The notes beneath the pieces were generated by a model, which was not told the origin of the DNA, did no database searches, and saw only the letters and a program-made list of their open reading frames with translations. Made by a program: the position numbers and the translations under genes. Of a stretch of DNA of 64,000 nt, positions 47,001-58,655 are shown piece by piece (the first letter of the stretch is position 1; each line of letters starts with the position of its first letter). Source of the stretch: Sipunculus nudus (taxonomy: Eukaryota > Annelida > Sipuncula > Golfingiida > Sipunculidae); assembly GCA_026874595.1 (NCBI GenBank), contig CM049306.1, positions 86,131,142 through 86,195,141 on the forward strand, read 5' to 3'.

Positions 47001-48152
47001 TGAATGTTTAACTTACAACTTAGACAACATTACCACGTATAATTAGTGTATGAGATTAGACAGATAATGATATTCTGATAAAACACATACTTAGCTAATC
47101 ACCCAGTCTATGTGATTAGACAAATTATGATATTTTGATATTATACATACTCAAATAATCACGCACAAATACAGTGTTTTGAACATGAATGTTTAACTTA
47201 CAACTAAGATAACATTACCTGGTGTTATTAGTGTATGAGATTAGACAGATTATGATATACTGATAATATACATACTTAGCTAATCATCCAGTCTATGTGA
47301 TTAGACAAATTGTGATATTTTGATATTATACATACTCAGATAATCACGCACAAATACAGTGTTTTGAACATGAATGTTTAACTTACAACTTAGATAACAT
47401 TACCAGGTGTAATATGTTTATGAGATTAGACAGATTATGATATACTGATAATATATATACTTAGCTAATCACCCAGTCTATGTGATCAGACAAATTATGA
47501 TATTTTGATATTACACATACTCAGATAATCACGCACACATACAGTGTTTTGAACATGAATGTTTAACTTACAACTTAGATAACATTACCAGGTGTAATTA
47601 GTTCTTATAAAAACAGGCGATCCGATTTGATACATTGTGATATTTTGATATTATACATACTCAGATAATCACGCACAAATACAGTGTTTTGAACATGAAT
47701 GTTTTATCTTACAACTAAGATAACATTATCAGGTGTAATAAGTGTATGAGATTAGACAGATTATGATATACTGATAATATACATACTTAGCTAATCACCC
47801 TGTCTATGTGATTAGACAAATTATGATATTTTGATATTGTACATACTCAGATAATCACGCACAAATACGGTGTTTTGAACATGAATGTTTAACTTACAAC
47901 TTAGATAACATTACCAGATGTAATTAGTGTATGAGATTAGACAGATTATGATATACTGATAATATACATACTTAGCTAATCACCCAGGCTATGTGATTAG
48001 ACAAATTATGATATTTTAAAATTATTAATACTGAAATAATCACGCACAAATACAGTGTTTAGAACTTGAATTGTTAACTTTTCGACTAGATAACATTACC
48101 ACGTATAATTAGTACTTATAAACCAAGGCGATACGATTTGATACATTTTGAT
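44050..48152 (+). repeat. Satellite-like tandem array with 125-139 bp and ~185 bp units
   Basis: About 3.4 kb of tandem units (excluding the LTR at 44603-45335), marked by AATCACGCACAAATACAGTG. Successive marks lie 135 and 134 bp apart at the left. Spacings of 124-139 and 185-190 bp mix in the middle, and 184-186 bp dominates at the right (47164, 47348, 47533, 47859, 48044). Other shared blocks are TTACAACTTAGATAACATTA, CCAGGT-TAATTAGT and TGTGATTAGACAAATTATGA. Left units are more diverged than right ones. No coding potential. Confidence 0.92.
44603..45335 (+). mobile_element. Solo LTR, copy 2, inserted in the satellite array
   Basis: Homologous to the LTRs at 32800 and 51913: CAGCGGACAC, TATTCTCTGAGAAGATTTA, GACAGTGGTGGTA, AGGATTGTTTTAAGAATAAA and a terminal AGGTTCCGTAACA. 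TATAAAAAGGGG near 44771 is the TATA-like site. The 5' part is shortened and diverged, so its left limit is uncertain. The array resumes directly to the right with ACATACTCAGC. The 68-codon plus frame is a shadow. Confidence 0.85.
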
Positions 48153-48155
48153 AAT

Positions 48156-49292
48156 TGTATCCGCCAAAACGCCGCCGCGTAGATGTCCGGAGAAGTCCTC
48201 CGTAACCGCTGGGCGGAATTTCACGAAACCCGGGATTATGTTCGGGTCACATGTGAACTGCTGCGCCCCGATTTTTTTTTTTTACCTCTGACCTTTCCTC
48301 TGCGCTCTGTGTCCGTTTGTGCGTCTGTTTCCACACATAAACCAACATATCTCGGGAACCATTTGACCGATCAGGAAAATTTTTTTGCACAAATGTAGCC
48401 CTTGGAGAGCTTTATAACATACACAAAAAATGGTGGCGCAACCTGCAACCATGTTTTAACAGTGTCCATCTGTTCGTCTGCCTTGGGTTAAAATCACTCA
48501 TATCTCTGCAGTGATTTGAAAAATTCACTTGAAATTTGGCATGCTTATACATCCTTGATAGCTTTTGTGATTTTATGACAGGTGGCGCCACCTACATTCA
48601 CGTTTACGCTGCAGACATCCAAGCTCATATCTCGGGAAGCGTTTGACTGATTGGGCCAAAATTTTGCATGTGTACAGATCTCACATAGCTCTTTTTCATA
48701 CGCAAAACTGGTGGCGCCATATGCAGCCATTTTTGCACAGCTACCGTCTGTTTGTCTGCCATGGGATAAAATCACTCATATCTCGACAGTGGTTTGACAT
48801 ATCTGCCTAAAATTTTGCAGGTTTATACATCCCCGACAGCTCTCTTGATTTTTTGACAGGTGGCGCCACCTGCATTCTAGTTTATGCAGCAGACATCCAA
48901 GCTCGTATCTTGGGAACCGTTTGACCGATTGGGCCAAAGTTTTGCATGTGTATAGTTCTCACATAGCTCTTTATCATACGCAAAACTGGTGGCGCCACCT
49001 GCAACCATTTTCGCACAGCGTCCATCTGTTTGTCTGCCAGGGGCTAAAATCACTCATATACATGTAGTGGTTTGACTTATCTGCCTTAAATTTTGCATAT
49101 GTATACAACTTGGACGGCTTTCTGGATTTTGTGGTAGGTGGCGCAACCTACATACACAATTTGGCTGCAGACATCCATGCTATTATGCAACACTTCACTC
49201 TATTTCCCCTTGCCACTCAATCCATGCCTCACTTCACCCATTCCACTCTGATTTAGGCGGATACACGTAGTCGCTTGTCGACTACCCGTATT
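48156..49292. mobile_element. 1.1 kb element built of 278-bp repeats
   Basis: The ends are inverted: GTATCCGCC at the left and GGCGGATAC at about 49257-49265. A perfect hairpin, GTAGTCG-CTTGT-CGACTAC, lies just beyond at 49268-49286. The body has three units of about 278 bp (starts about 48343, 48623, 48901). Each has two half-motifs, ATATCTCGGGAACCGTTTGA and ATATCTCGACAGTGGTTTGA, both followed by AAATTTTGCA. GGTGGCGCCACCTGCA recurs in each. It abuts the satellite array. No transposase is present; an autonomous class is not recognised. Confidence 0.75.
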
Positions 49293-50018
49293 TTAGTTTA
49301 ATTTTACAAACCATTTTTTAAGGTAAAGTACCATGTACCAAGTACCAAACAGTATACCAAGCCTGCCATGCACATGATCAACCCCTTAGGCCACCATTTT
49401 TGTGCCTTCTCGAAAAATAAATTCCTGTTTGAATCAGCGATACTTAGAGTACTAAATATTACTGTACTGTTTGGTCTAATATTCGGTCTATATGGTCTTA
49501 AATGCATTCCCTTGTGTCAACCAGTGTCTCTTCTTGGTATCTCAAAAATATTGTTCATTCGTCACGAAAACTTGTAGTTAAGTAAATAATATTTGATTTC
49601 TTCAACATATTATAGGTCGGTGTCTCAAGCCGTTTTATGAACGGGTCCACATTAATATAACAGAATTTGTAATAAAAAGATATTAGATCACGTGCTATTT
49701 AACAGGGAACATATGCTTACTTTTGTTAATCAGGATTCGATAAAATTTTAGGGATGTGGACCCATTATGCCCTCTTTTGGTGTTTTCTAATTTACCGTTC
49801 GGTAATAAGTCACTTTTTACCATGATTAAAAGTAAAAAGTCATGTCATTTGAATTGTTATACAGGAGTATATTAACCGGGTTGAATAATGATGGGATAAT
49901 ATGACATATCACAAACAGATAAGTATGTAACATTTAATGTGCGGGGATCGAGTGGGATTCACAAGTGGCCACATCAACCAAATTGGTGTTACGTTTTTGC
50001 ATGGAAACGTGATCATAG
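49293..50018. other. No gene or repeat recognised
   Basis: Nothing supported. Confidence 0.4.
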
Positions 50019-50602
50019 CTAGAGCAATTTTGGCCTCTGACATTAGAGTCTACAACCAGAGTTCTTGATGTCAGAGTGCCGTTACATCCTTCAGCGAAAA
50101 TGCATATTTAGGCTCTACGAGGATTAAAATATTTTCGTCATTTCTGACGTCGCCTCATGGTCAATACAAGTACGCCTACAACTAGGGTTTTAGTGTACTT
50201 TATAACAACATCTAACATGAAAGGGGAAAATCCGTTTTAACTCAGCATATTGGTGAATCCCTCTCCATGTTTGTTGAGTTTCTGACCGCTTGAATAAAAG
50301 CACGGCTCGCACGGGTTACATGGACGCAGCCAACTTGTAGGCCATACAGGAAATGACTCGTTACCATAGAGACTGAGCGTCAGTTTGGGTTGTGAGTTCA
50401 CATGTATTCTTTTGTGTTAATTCATCATTCACAGTCTAATGTTAAGATTATGGGCTATTTAACATATGAATGCAACATGATGGAAGACCACTGCGATGCA
50501 ATCCTCGACATTGCTTGTATCACGACTCAAGTAAGGCTTACCAGCCCAATTATATATTATGCCTACTGAGTCGTGTTTTTACGGCTAGATCATAGCTACC
50601 TA
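50019..50602 (+). repeat. Dispersed repeat RA, copy 2 (uninterrupted)
   Basis: The continuous version of the repeat found split at 11647-12829 and 60020-60540. It gives the pre-insertion sequence for both nested elements. It extends from CTAGAGCAATTTTGG to about CGGCTAGATCATAGCTACC. No coding potential. Confidence 0.75.
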
Positions 50603-51912
50603 ATAGTAGTCAGGATAGCCTGTCTACCATGTAACCTACATGAATACCTAATAAACCCTTTAAGTTAGTCAGGTATGGTTAATATAGCGACAGGCTGCCC
50701 TGTGAACAAAAACCTTGTGTTATTTTACAACACTAAACTCATATAAATCGTTATTAGAAAATGTCGTTTACGGGTATCTGTGAGGCCGTGAAAAGTCTGC
50801 CCGCCATGAAACATCCATTTACAACCGAGCCGAGAAGGTAGTGGCCTCTCGAGGCTAGTAATGTAACTAAATTCCTGATAACTCGCAATACCTCTACTTC
50901 ATCATCTGATCTTTTGGGAAACTTCTTCATTATCTCTGGTTATCAATTGCCAAGAAAAAAATAAAGACAGAGAGAACATCTAAAACCCGACACCGGGACA
51001 GTTTTGATCCATATCAATCCTGTTTATATGACAGCGCGAGACACACGGGTCGTATTGCCCGCTTCGTTATCTATATGCTCAATAAAGTCTAATTGAGTGT
51101 CCTGAAATAGCTCTCTTTCTTCTTCAAGGGTACATATGTGGGGCACACATAACCTCATATCAGAGATTTCAGTCGTTTAGACGTAGAATGAGTAACTGAT
51201 GTGTTATTTGATATCTGTGTTTTATTGAGGCTTAACTAATTCCGATATGCCTTTTCTGTTCTAATTACACGTTTACTTTTTTACCAGACAGATTACTCAA
51301 TTAAAATTGATTGAATTGCCTTAAAATGAGAAGGAAACAACAAAAATGAATCTTAATAAGACTTTCATATTAACAAATATCTGTACATGTGAGTATATCA
51401 TATGGTCTTATCACAGTACTAGCTGATAAACCCGGTATACCGGGCTGATTACCGGGGTTTGGGAGATATATTAACTGAGATGTGGAAAGTTGGCTCATTT
51501 TTAATTCTAAAAGTTAACAGAAAATATAGGTTTTCAGTGGGAAACTGTCTCAATAAGATATGTATAATTTTTTTTTTACATTTATTTTGTTGCGCTGTGC
51601 TCGTGGCAAGAAATTCATACCCCTTGTATGTTTGCCTTGAGGACCTGGTCAGTGATGATGTTTACATTGCGAACCGGAATGAGACGCGGGGGCATTCAGG
51701 TTTTCGATGATATTTGACTGGTTCTATCGTTGGACATTTAAAGATTAGGTTGATATGAGGAAGGCATGAAAGATTTATTAAATGTACATTGCAGAGAAAC
51801 TGTTCCTGAAGATAGAAACAAATATGCATACCTCGTAAGTAGCAGAAGCGAACCAAAAGGGACTCCATGCAAAGGGTCCGTATCCCATTTTCAGCCACCT
51901 TTTTTTTCATTG
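50603..51912. other. No gene or repeat recognised; small palindrome
   Basis: A perfect 14-bp palindrome, CCCGGTATACCGGG, lies at about 51430-51443. Frames of 76-88 codons near 51.5-52.0 kb run into the LTR and are not supported. Confidence 0.4.
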
Positions 51913-52776
51913 TGTTACAGATGTCTCTTTTATTGTATCAGCAGTCTTACATGTGTATGTGCAACGCTAGCATTGACCGTTGCTATGTCGGCATAGCCCG
52001 GCCCACGCGTGCGGCCCACGCGTGCGGCCCACGTGTAAACACAGCGGTCATGCTAGTCTGGGGCTTTCTCGCCTGGCCGTGCCGGCTCACGTGTCGACCC
52101 TGGTGTGTAGAAACACTGTGTTCTTTTTTCTAGAGGTTTCCTGTGCTGTGTATCATGTTAGGTTCTTTGAATTTTTTTCGGGAATTCGAAGGTTCTCGGC
52201 TTGGGGTGAGAAGTTATAAATAGGGGGCTGTGTTTTAGAGCCGGGAGAGAGGAGAGAAATATTCCAGCGGACACAGAAGCGTGTAGGTCAGTTGTGGACC
52301 TTTTCAGATAAGTGCGGCAATTATAGATTTTCTTATTAATTTCTGATGGATTTTATACAGTCACAGTTTGCTTTCGGAATTATAAAGAGAACTTCACAAT
52401 GAATTTATTTTGTGAATGAACTGGACTGTTATTCTCTGAGGAGATTTATGTGAACTGTTCATCTGGGTTTTACGTTATAAATGACTTGTTATCGCTATGG
52501 CAGTGGTTGTTTCCAGGTTCAGTACACTTTATTACTTGTAATGATTTGCTGTTGTACCGTTGTTGTACTTTGAAATTGTATTGATTTAGTGTATTGTAAT
52601 GTTAGGATTGTTTTAAGAATAAAATTATAATTATTTGTTACAAAAACTACTGACTTCTTTATTCATTCTCCTAGACATTTCACGCTGCTTATAGTTACAG
52701 AATCTGATTTTTTATGTCCATCACAAAATTTATGCTCGTCACGACTACGTGATATTTGATATTAGGTTCCGTAACA
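51913..52776 (+). mobile_element. Solo LTR, copy 3 (uninterrupted)
   Basis: 864 bp from TGTTACAGATG to TCCGTAACA. The flanks ATTG and ATTA look like a decayed 4-bp duplication. TATAAATAGGGG is at about 52215 and AATAAA at about 52618. It reads straight through CAGTCTTACATGTG, where copy 1 carries its insertion. Unlike copy 1 it also has a small local repeat (GCCCACGCGTGCG) near 52003-52030. Confidence 0.85.
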
Positions 52777-54394
52777 ATTATATCAGACAAATTTTGAGGC
52801 GTGAAACCCCCGCCACCACTCCACCCCACCCAAACCCTGTTCCTGAAATTCGGACCTTGAATTAGGGTTTGTCATTAATCCTGCTGAATTGAACTCTCCA
52901 TTTCATAAGGCGAGAAACATGGGTTTTTCTCTTTTACTGACCACGCACGTGGGTGAGAGCCTCGTTTAAATGTAAGGCCAAACATGCTCAAATCCCTCAC
53001 TGAAAGCAAGCGGTGTTTATATGAATAACATTCAATAGTTTTGAGGTCGAGTGACCACGATGCACGCATTCCGGTCATTGGCGAAGGCAGTCCGGCTGTG
53101 CTAGGTCTAATCTCCGTGCAAGTCAGTTAAAACGGAAAAATCACTAAATATGATTTATACATTAAATTATTTATTCTCATATCGCCCATGTCACTGCGGG
53201 AATAATAATCTTTTAAACGATGTATGTCACAGTATTGTACACAACGCGGTTTTAGAGAACAATGCGAACAAACGTGAACCGATTTCCTTTTATAAGTATT
53301 AGATACCATATCTGTCCATGGCGAATCTCCAAGGAATGATGGTGTAGCACTTCTAAAAGAACCATGTTTCCTTATGAAGATCTTTACTACTAATAAAAAA
53401 GACATCTTTTTGTTAACAAAACCTTATTATCCTACTGGATCCACCTTTTCATCCGGATGCACATCAACAATATGAGCATTTTTAAAAACTTTCCTCGTCC
53501 ATGTCCACCGTAATTTCGTTTATTCGTTTCTTTATAACTTTTATTTATTTTACGTGGATAGCACACGGTACCTATGGACCACTAGGTGATCTGTGTATGT
53601 GAGAAATCTGCTGATAGTCGACACGTTATCCTGCTTACAATAATAATATATTTATCAACTAACAGAGTAAAACATATGTTGAAACATAACCTCCTTGATA
53701 GAGATAATAATATAACCAACCCTGGGGTGTAACAGTCAGGTTGATTTATTATATGGATAAATGTGATAGGGTATAGGATCGCACAGCAGAAGACATACCT
53801 GAGAGAGTACAACGAAAGGGGCACATTTAAACAGTTGTTGTTGTTGGACTTGTGCTAGATCCCATGAGAGACGAAGTTTAGTTTCGGAGACTGACGGCTT
53901 ATAATTCTCTGGAGACAGTACTTGTCGGGAAACACCCAAAAAAACAGAAGCATCAGGTGAGTGTAAAATACAAGTAGAGCAACGGCTATGAAAAAGATCA
54001 GGAATAAATTGAGGATATATTTGACATCCGGATTGCCCTGAATGTTTAAACTTAGGGCGATACGTCACAGCCGGTACTTGAGCTCATGACAGCTGGAGTT
54101 TTATTGTTTGGGGTGGTTTGTCTTCCATTTGTCAAGCAGAGATGCAATATTTTACACATACCGAAGGTTTTAGGGTAACACCGCAAGATGTGTCAGTAAA
54201 ATGATAGTTATAAATGATAGTTATAAAATAAATTAAAATAATCATAAACATGCGGGTGTGAAATGTAAATCTTTATTATTCGGTATCTTAATCAATGCTC
54301 ATACAAATCAGTTGATAATAAATTACATTTAATAAAACATTAATTATTTTGCATTAAAATTTAAAAATACTCTTCATAACCAATCAAAGCACTC
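52777..54394. other. No gene recognised
   Basis: Minus frames of 92 codons (53127-53405, several Cys) and 110 codons (53736-54068) have no recognised domain and no splice or start support. Not called as genes. Confidence 0.35.
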
Positions 54395-54530
54395 TGAATG
54401 GCTCAGGTGGTAGCTTTCAGTAGTGTCTACAGGTGGAGGAAACGTAGAACCGGGAGAAACCCACCTGGTTTGGACAGATCACTAAAACCCACTCTCATAG
54501 CCACACCGGAGCTAAATGCAGCTATAACTG
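54395..54530 (-). mobile_element. SINE core fragment, headless
   Basis: Minus strand: GGCTATGAGAGTGGG, then GGTGGGTTTCTCCCGGTTC and TTTCCTCCACCTGTAGACAC. This matches the core of the SINE at 38150-38326. No tRNA head or tail was found. Confidence 0.65.
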
Positions 54531-55568
54531 CTATATATAATATCTCCGCCTGGAGATATTTTTATCGCCGTCAGTAGGTTGGTTTGCAGGTCAGCAAATT
54601 TACTCAAAGTTATGAGCATATTTTAATTAAATTCTGTTGAAGGTAAGGGTATAACCTAAGATTCCTTCCATTAAATGTCAGGGGTAATCAGCCTGACTTA
54701 ATTTTTTGTATAGAAGATTATTTGCCAATAAGAAATTAAGGAATTTATTTATCCCGACTGGGAGCAAGACTGTATCTTGGACCACCTTTGTTCTAACGGT
54801 ACGTTCTACCTGTGATGCTAGAATTAAGGTAGAGAAGTGTGGACAACATTTCTCTTGGCTGAATTCATCATCTTCTTTCTACCAAGTCTGTGGCCACTCT
54901 CTAACAGACCTTGATTCAGCGACCCACTCCGGCGTCTATTTCATGAGTAATGAACAGGACTGCAAATCAAAACTGCCAATCAAATCCAACGAACAAAATG
55001 CAAACAATACATTGTTCACACGCAGTATAAACAAGCATTATTTGATTTGTTAGATTCTAGATGCCTTCCCGGCAATGCTAAACGTTTGATCATACCCTTT
55101 GCACCGGTGACCGCTTAAATCAAGGGTGGGCGAGTCATTTGATTGGTTCTATTACCTTATTCATTATTCATGAAATAGAAACCAGAGCGGGTCGTTGAAT
55201 AAAGGTCAGAGGAAGCATAGCAATTGACTTGGCAATACGAAGATGGAATTCATATAGCGCACACCAAAATTAGATCAGGATCAGGTAATATTCCTGGGAT
55301 ATAGTGATTCAGAATGTTGCCGGAGGTATATATGCGGTCTATGAGTTGCTTTCTAGCTTTATAATAACATGTCTGTGCCCGATGATTTATTTTTGTTTAG
55401 GTCACACCACCTTCGACATTTTTACCTGAATCTTTCTTTTTCACTTGTACATATAAGTATTAAATATACCAGAAAGAAGATATGATATCCAGACATGGGA
55501 TTTCTGAAATTTCATTTATTATATATGTTCTTATATCTAAGAAATGACCATAATCTAACTTAATATGA

Positions 55569-55570
<2 letters not shown>
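54531..55570. other. Unrecognised 115-codon plus frame inside otherwise empty DNA
   Basis: The plus frame 54706-55053 opens with a TTG codon rather than ATG and contains Ser-rich stretches. No domain, signal peptide or splice context is convincing. I leave it uncalled. Confidence 0.25.

Positions 55571-55571
<1 letters not shown>

Positions 55572-55621
<50 letters not shown>
55572..55621. repeat. (AT)n microsatellite
   Basis: About 25 AT units. Confidence 0.95.
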
Positions 55622-55622
<1 letters not shown>

Positions 55623-55750
55623 TGTTCATCAGAACTCTTTAAATAAATACTGAATTATTCGAAAGTATTGATTGTACTCTGAAATGTCCGATAACTGAGG
55701 TTTTACGATAAGTTATATAACTGATTTCTCATTCAACTTGGAGGGACCTT

Positions 55751-55756
<6 letters not shown>

Positions 55757-55796
<40 letters not shown>
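55757..55796. repeat. (TA)n run on the left of a MITE
   Basis: About 20 TA units ending exactly at the element that starts CTGTGGTTG. Confidence 0.95.
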
Positions 55797-55797
<1 letters not shown>

Positions 55798-56234
55798 TGT
55801 GGTTGCCTTTTTGTTCGCGAGGGTTTTAATTTCGCGATATTCGCTAATGGGAAATAATCGCGAAAATGAAACCCTCGGGAATAATTGGCCATTTGAGCAT
55901 GTTCTTCTTGTTCAGTGAAACCAATACTTGTATGTAAATAGTTTAGAACAGTGAGAAATTTAATAATTAATTTAATAATTACATTCAAGCAGGTATAGGG
56001 TAAACGTTCCCTTGAATTTGAACTACACTACCTGTGCTGTGTGTATGGGACCAACGTTATATAAGTAGAATAGCACAAACTCATGAATTATTCTCATTTA
56101 ATAATACACACAGGTATGGCTTTACCTAAGATTTGATATAGTTTCTTGAGAAATCGCGAAAATGAAACCCTCACGAAACATTCAAAATTGAGAAATCGCG
56201 AAATTCCAGCCTCGCGAATATAGGGCCAACCACA

Positions 56235-56235
<1 letters not shown>
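55797..56235. mobile_element. TCGCGA-rich MITE, copy 1, inserted at TA
   Basis: Ends CTGTGGTTG and CAACCACAG. The inner ends have TTCGCGAGGGTTTTAATTTC on the left and GAAATTCCAGCCTCGCGAAT on the right. TCGCGA/TTCGCGAT motifs recur, as does AATGAAACCCTC. It is flanked on both sides by (TA)n, so TA is the target. No transposase is present. A TA target fits Tc1/mariner or ISL2EU-type elements. Confidence 0.85.

Positions 56236-56267
<32 letters not shown>
56236..56267. repeat. (TA)n run on the right of the MITE
   Basis: About 16 TA units starting directly at the element end CAACCACAG. Confidence 0.95.
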
Positions 56268-56271
<4 letters not shown>

Positions 56272-57134
56272 AAACACTGGACAATTTTACTCAGGGATCA
56301 ATAATGTGCTCACGACCTCATATCCTTATATCTGGCTATTGTTGAGAAGAGAGGACCCTGCAAACTTAATGACCCTTTGGTCTCCTTTTGTAGTGCGACT
56401 CCGTGCCCGGGGGATCCATCATTAGTTCATAAACTAACATGACAACCACGCATTGTCAGGGGTTTAGCGTAATTCTGTCACGTTGAGGCGTCGTCCGCAG
56501 CATCAGTCCCGCACCTGAGCCTGAAATGTCTTCTAAAGAGGAAATGAAGATGATGCATTGCTTTCATGCCTCCCTGTCATATCGGTATTTTTTTTTATAA
56601 AAAGGAGACCGGAATATGAAGCCCTTTCAGTACTGGCGAGGCTTTTACGGTTATGAAAGTTGAAGCCATTTTTTCTTATTTCGCACCAAAAGACATGCCC
56701 TCCTGCATATTTTAACTTTATAGCCACACTTTAAGGAATTCCGGGTTTGTGAAGCTTTCGCGTTCGGTTTTTGTCCATTAATAGGTCGGTCCGTTACCCA
56801 CCATGCCGGACGCCGAGATTGTGAGACGAGAACGTTTCCTATTTGAATGCCGATAGGAAAATTGGAAATTAGATTAATTTGTGCTGGATCAATATCTGAT
56901 CAAATACCTGCTAAATTATATGGCGCTTAGCTTATCTGTCTTTTACCGTGCGTTAATTATCTGTTGAAAATGAAAATTTGAAGAAAATTCACATTGCAGA
57001 ATATCATTCGCAAAAAAAAACTCATCCTTGCCATACGAGAACTCATGATCGAAATTGCATTTTGAACTGAGTACATCTGTTCAACATTCATTCCATTTCA
57101 GTTTCTGCAAGACTGGTGATGCCACGTAAAAGCT
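56268..57134. other. No gene recognised
   Basis: Moderately GC-richer around 56370-56530 but nothing is recognisable. Confidence 0.35.
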
Positions 57135-57275
57135 CCACATTTTATGCATATTCTGGGGATTTGTTCTGGCTCAAAGTCCAAGGAATCGTGAATTCCAATC
57201 TCAGCCGAAATTTGTCATGGTCCACAGGGTGAGCGCTCTGCATGCTTAACCGTTAGACAGATACATAGGATACAT
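57135..57275 (-). mobile_element. Possible tRNA-like SINE head, decayed
   Basis: Minus strand: TCTAACGGTTAAGCATGCAG resembles an A-box region, and GAGATTGGAATTCACG a mutated B box, about 50 nt apart. The body is not recognised. Confidence 0.35.
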
Positions 57276-57349
57276 GTATATTTCAAATAAAATATTATTT
57301 CCATAATCATAACGACAAAGATTACCCACTCTAAAGCCGTGGAGTTATA

Positions 57350-57650
57350 AACACATATCATGGACTTCTCCAAGATGTGAAGGGGGGCTTTTGATGAAGA
57401 GCGTTGATGGTCCTATCGAAGCGAGCTAAATAAATGCTGAAGTCCGCTATTCACCTGCCTGAAATGAAGATGGATGTATGCGCTTAGTAATTGTTTGCAT
57501 ATATGCTGAAGTTGTAACGTCACTAGAAGCAAAACGCCAACTGCAAATCTCTGGTTCGTCTGACCTACCTTTGTCTTTGTTAAATGTGTTTGAAAATGTT
57601 GGCGGACCTACCATTTATTATAAACATGTGAATATAAAAGAACGGCATGT
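57350..57650 (+). repeat. Dispersed repeat RB, copy 1
   Basis: Shares ordered blocks with 61817-62170: CTCCAAGATGTG, GATGAAGAGCGTTGATGGTC, GAGCTAAATAAA, ATATGCTGAA, AAGCAAAACGCCAA, AAATCTCTGG and GTGTTTGAAAATGTTGGC. The 75-codon plus frame is a chance reading. The 'GATGAAGAGC...ATCGAA' tail style is typical of retroposon 3' ends. Confidence 0.7.
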
Positions 57651-57864
57651 GCCCCGTGAGATCGACTGTTTTTGGTCAATTTTTAAAAAAGGTCAAAAGA
57701 AATAAGCTTTGGACGACAGGTATCGGAATAGAGTTATGAAAAGTAAAACATTTAAACAATTTGTTTACCCCTACGATGTTAGATATAAATTTTTCGTTTA
57801 TAGAGTGGTTTGTCGAATGTTGAAGTGAAGTATAAAAACTAATGCAATTTGCCAATATGTGTTA

Positions 57865-58080
57865 AGAACAGCACGTCGCCCATGGGCGATATAGTTCGCA
57901 GTGACCTATTTTCAGGTTTCCAAGGAGAATTTTATGAACCTCCATGGGTATCTAGTTAGAAGTTTCTAGGTCAAGCGGTAACAATTTGTGCACTGTTAAC
58001 GGACGGACATACAGACGGACGACGGGCAAAGAGTTATCGCTATAGCTCAGCTGACTATCAGTCAGCTGAGCTAAAATATT
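57865..58080 (+). mobile_element. Repeat terminus with hairpin, bivalve-type
   Basis: Contains ACGGACGGACATACAGACGG, then CGCTATAGC and a perfect hairpin, AGCTCAGCTGACT-ATC-AGTCAGCTGAGCT (13-bp stem), ending GAGCTAAAAT. This terminal layout is very common in bivalve genomes. A hairpin near the end recalls Helitron-like 3' termini, but no canonical CTRR end is seen. Confidence 0.5.
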
Positions 58081-58230
58081 ATGAAGCCCGCATGACTGAC
58101 ATTAATGAGGGTACAATGGAAATCGTTAATTGGTATGGAAATATTATCAGCTGGCAAAAAAAAAGATGCTTTAAATTATCCGAATTAATTAGCCTTCAAT
58201 TTGTCTGGTATAAATATCCATAGTAGTTTA

Positions 58231-58653
58231 TTGTGGTTTCATTCGCGAGGCTAATATATTTCACGATATTTCACTTTTTCGTTGTTTCGCGAGGGTCACA
58301 TTTTCGAGATCTTCCTATGCAATGACCTACATAGAACATCACATTATTCAATGTTCGCGCTCAATCTTAACAATCGTATGAGGACTCATGACAACGAATG
58401 GACATACGTGTTCATTCTACCGAAAATATGAAGAGCTGATATTATATATGCTTGTCTTTGACCAGGAACGTAATATAAATATTGTAATTTATAATACCAG
58501 CCTTTTGCCGTTCGACGTTTAAACCTACAGGGGTGGTCGCATGGATAAATTAAAATATTATAATTGACCGTTCACCTATGTTAATGAGTTGTCTTATTAA
58601 CGAAGGTTTCATTTCTTTAAAACCCCACGAACAAAGAAAAAATCCAACCACAG
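58231..58653. mobile_element. TCGCGA-rich MITE, copy 2, inserted at TA
   Basis: Ends TTGTGGTTTC and ATCCAACCACAG with TA directly outside both (58229-58230, 58654-58655). The inner ends share TTCGCGAGG and the inverted CCCCACGAAC. Same family as 55797-56235 but more decayed. Confidence 0.75.
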
Positions 58654-58655
58654 TA

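Noticed and set aside
44050-48152. CRISPR-like array
   Set aside because: The repeats are 125-190 bp, continuous and without unique spacers, in a eukaryotic context; it is a satellite.
32800-52776. Full-length LTR retrotransposon using two of the three LTRs as its ends
   Set aside because: No gag, pol or primer-binding sequence lies between them, and copy 1 has its own matching 4-bp flanks, so they are solo LTRs.
53127-54068. Minus-strand genes of 92 and 110 codons
   Set aside because: No domain, no conserved start context or splice sites, and composition like the surrounding noncoding DNA.
54706-55053. 115-codon plus-strand gene
   Set aside because: Opens on TTG, no recognisable domain, no flanking gene signals.
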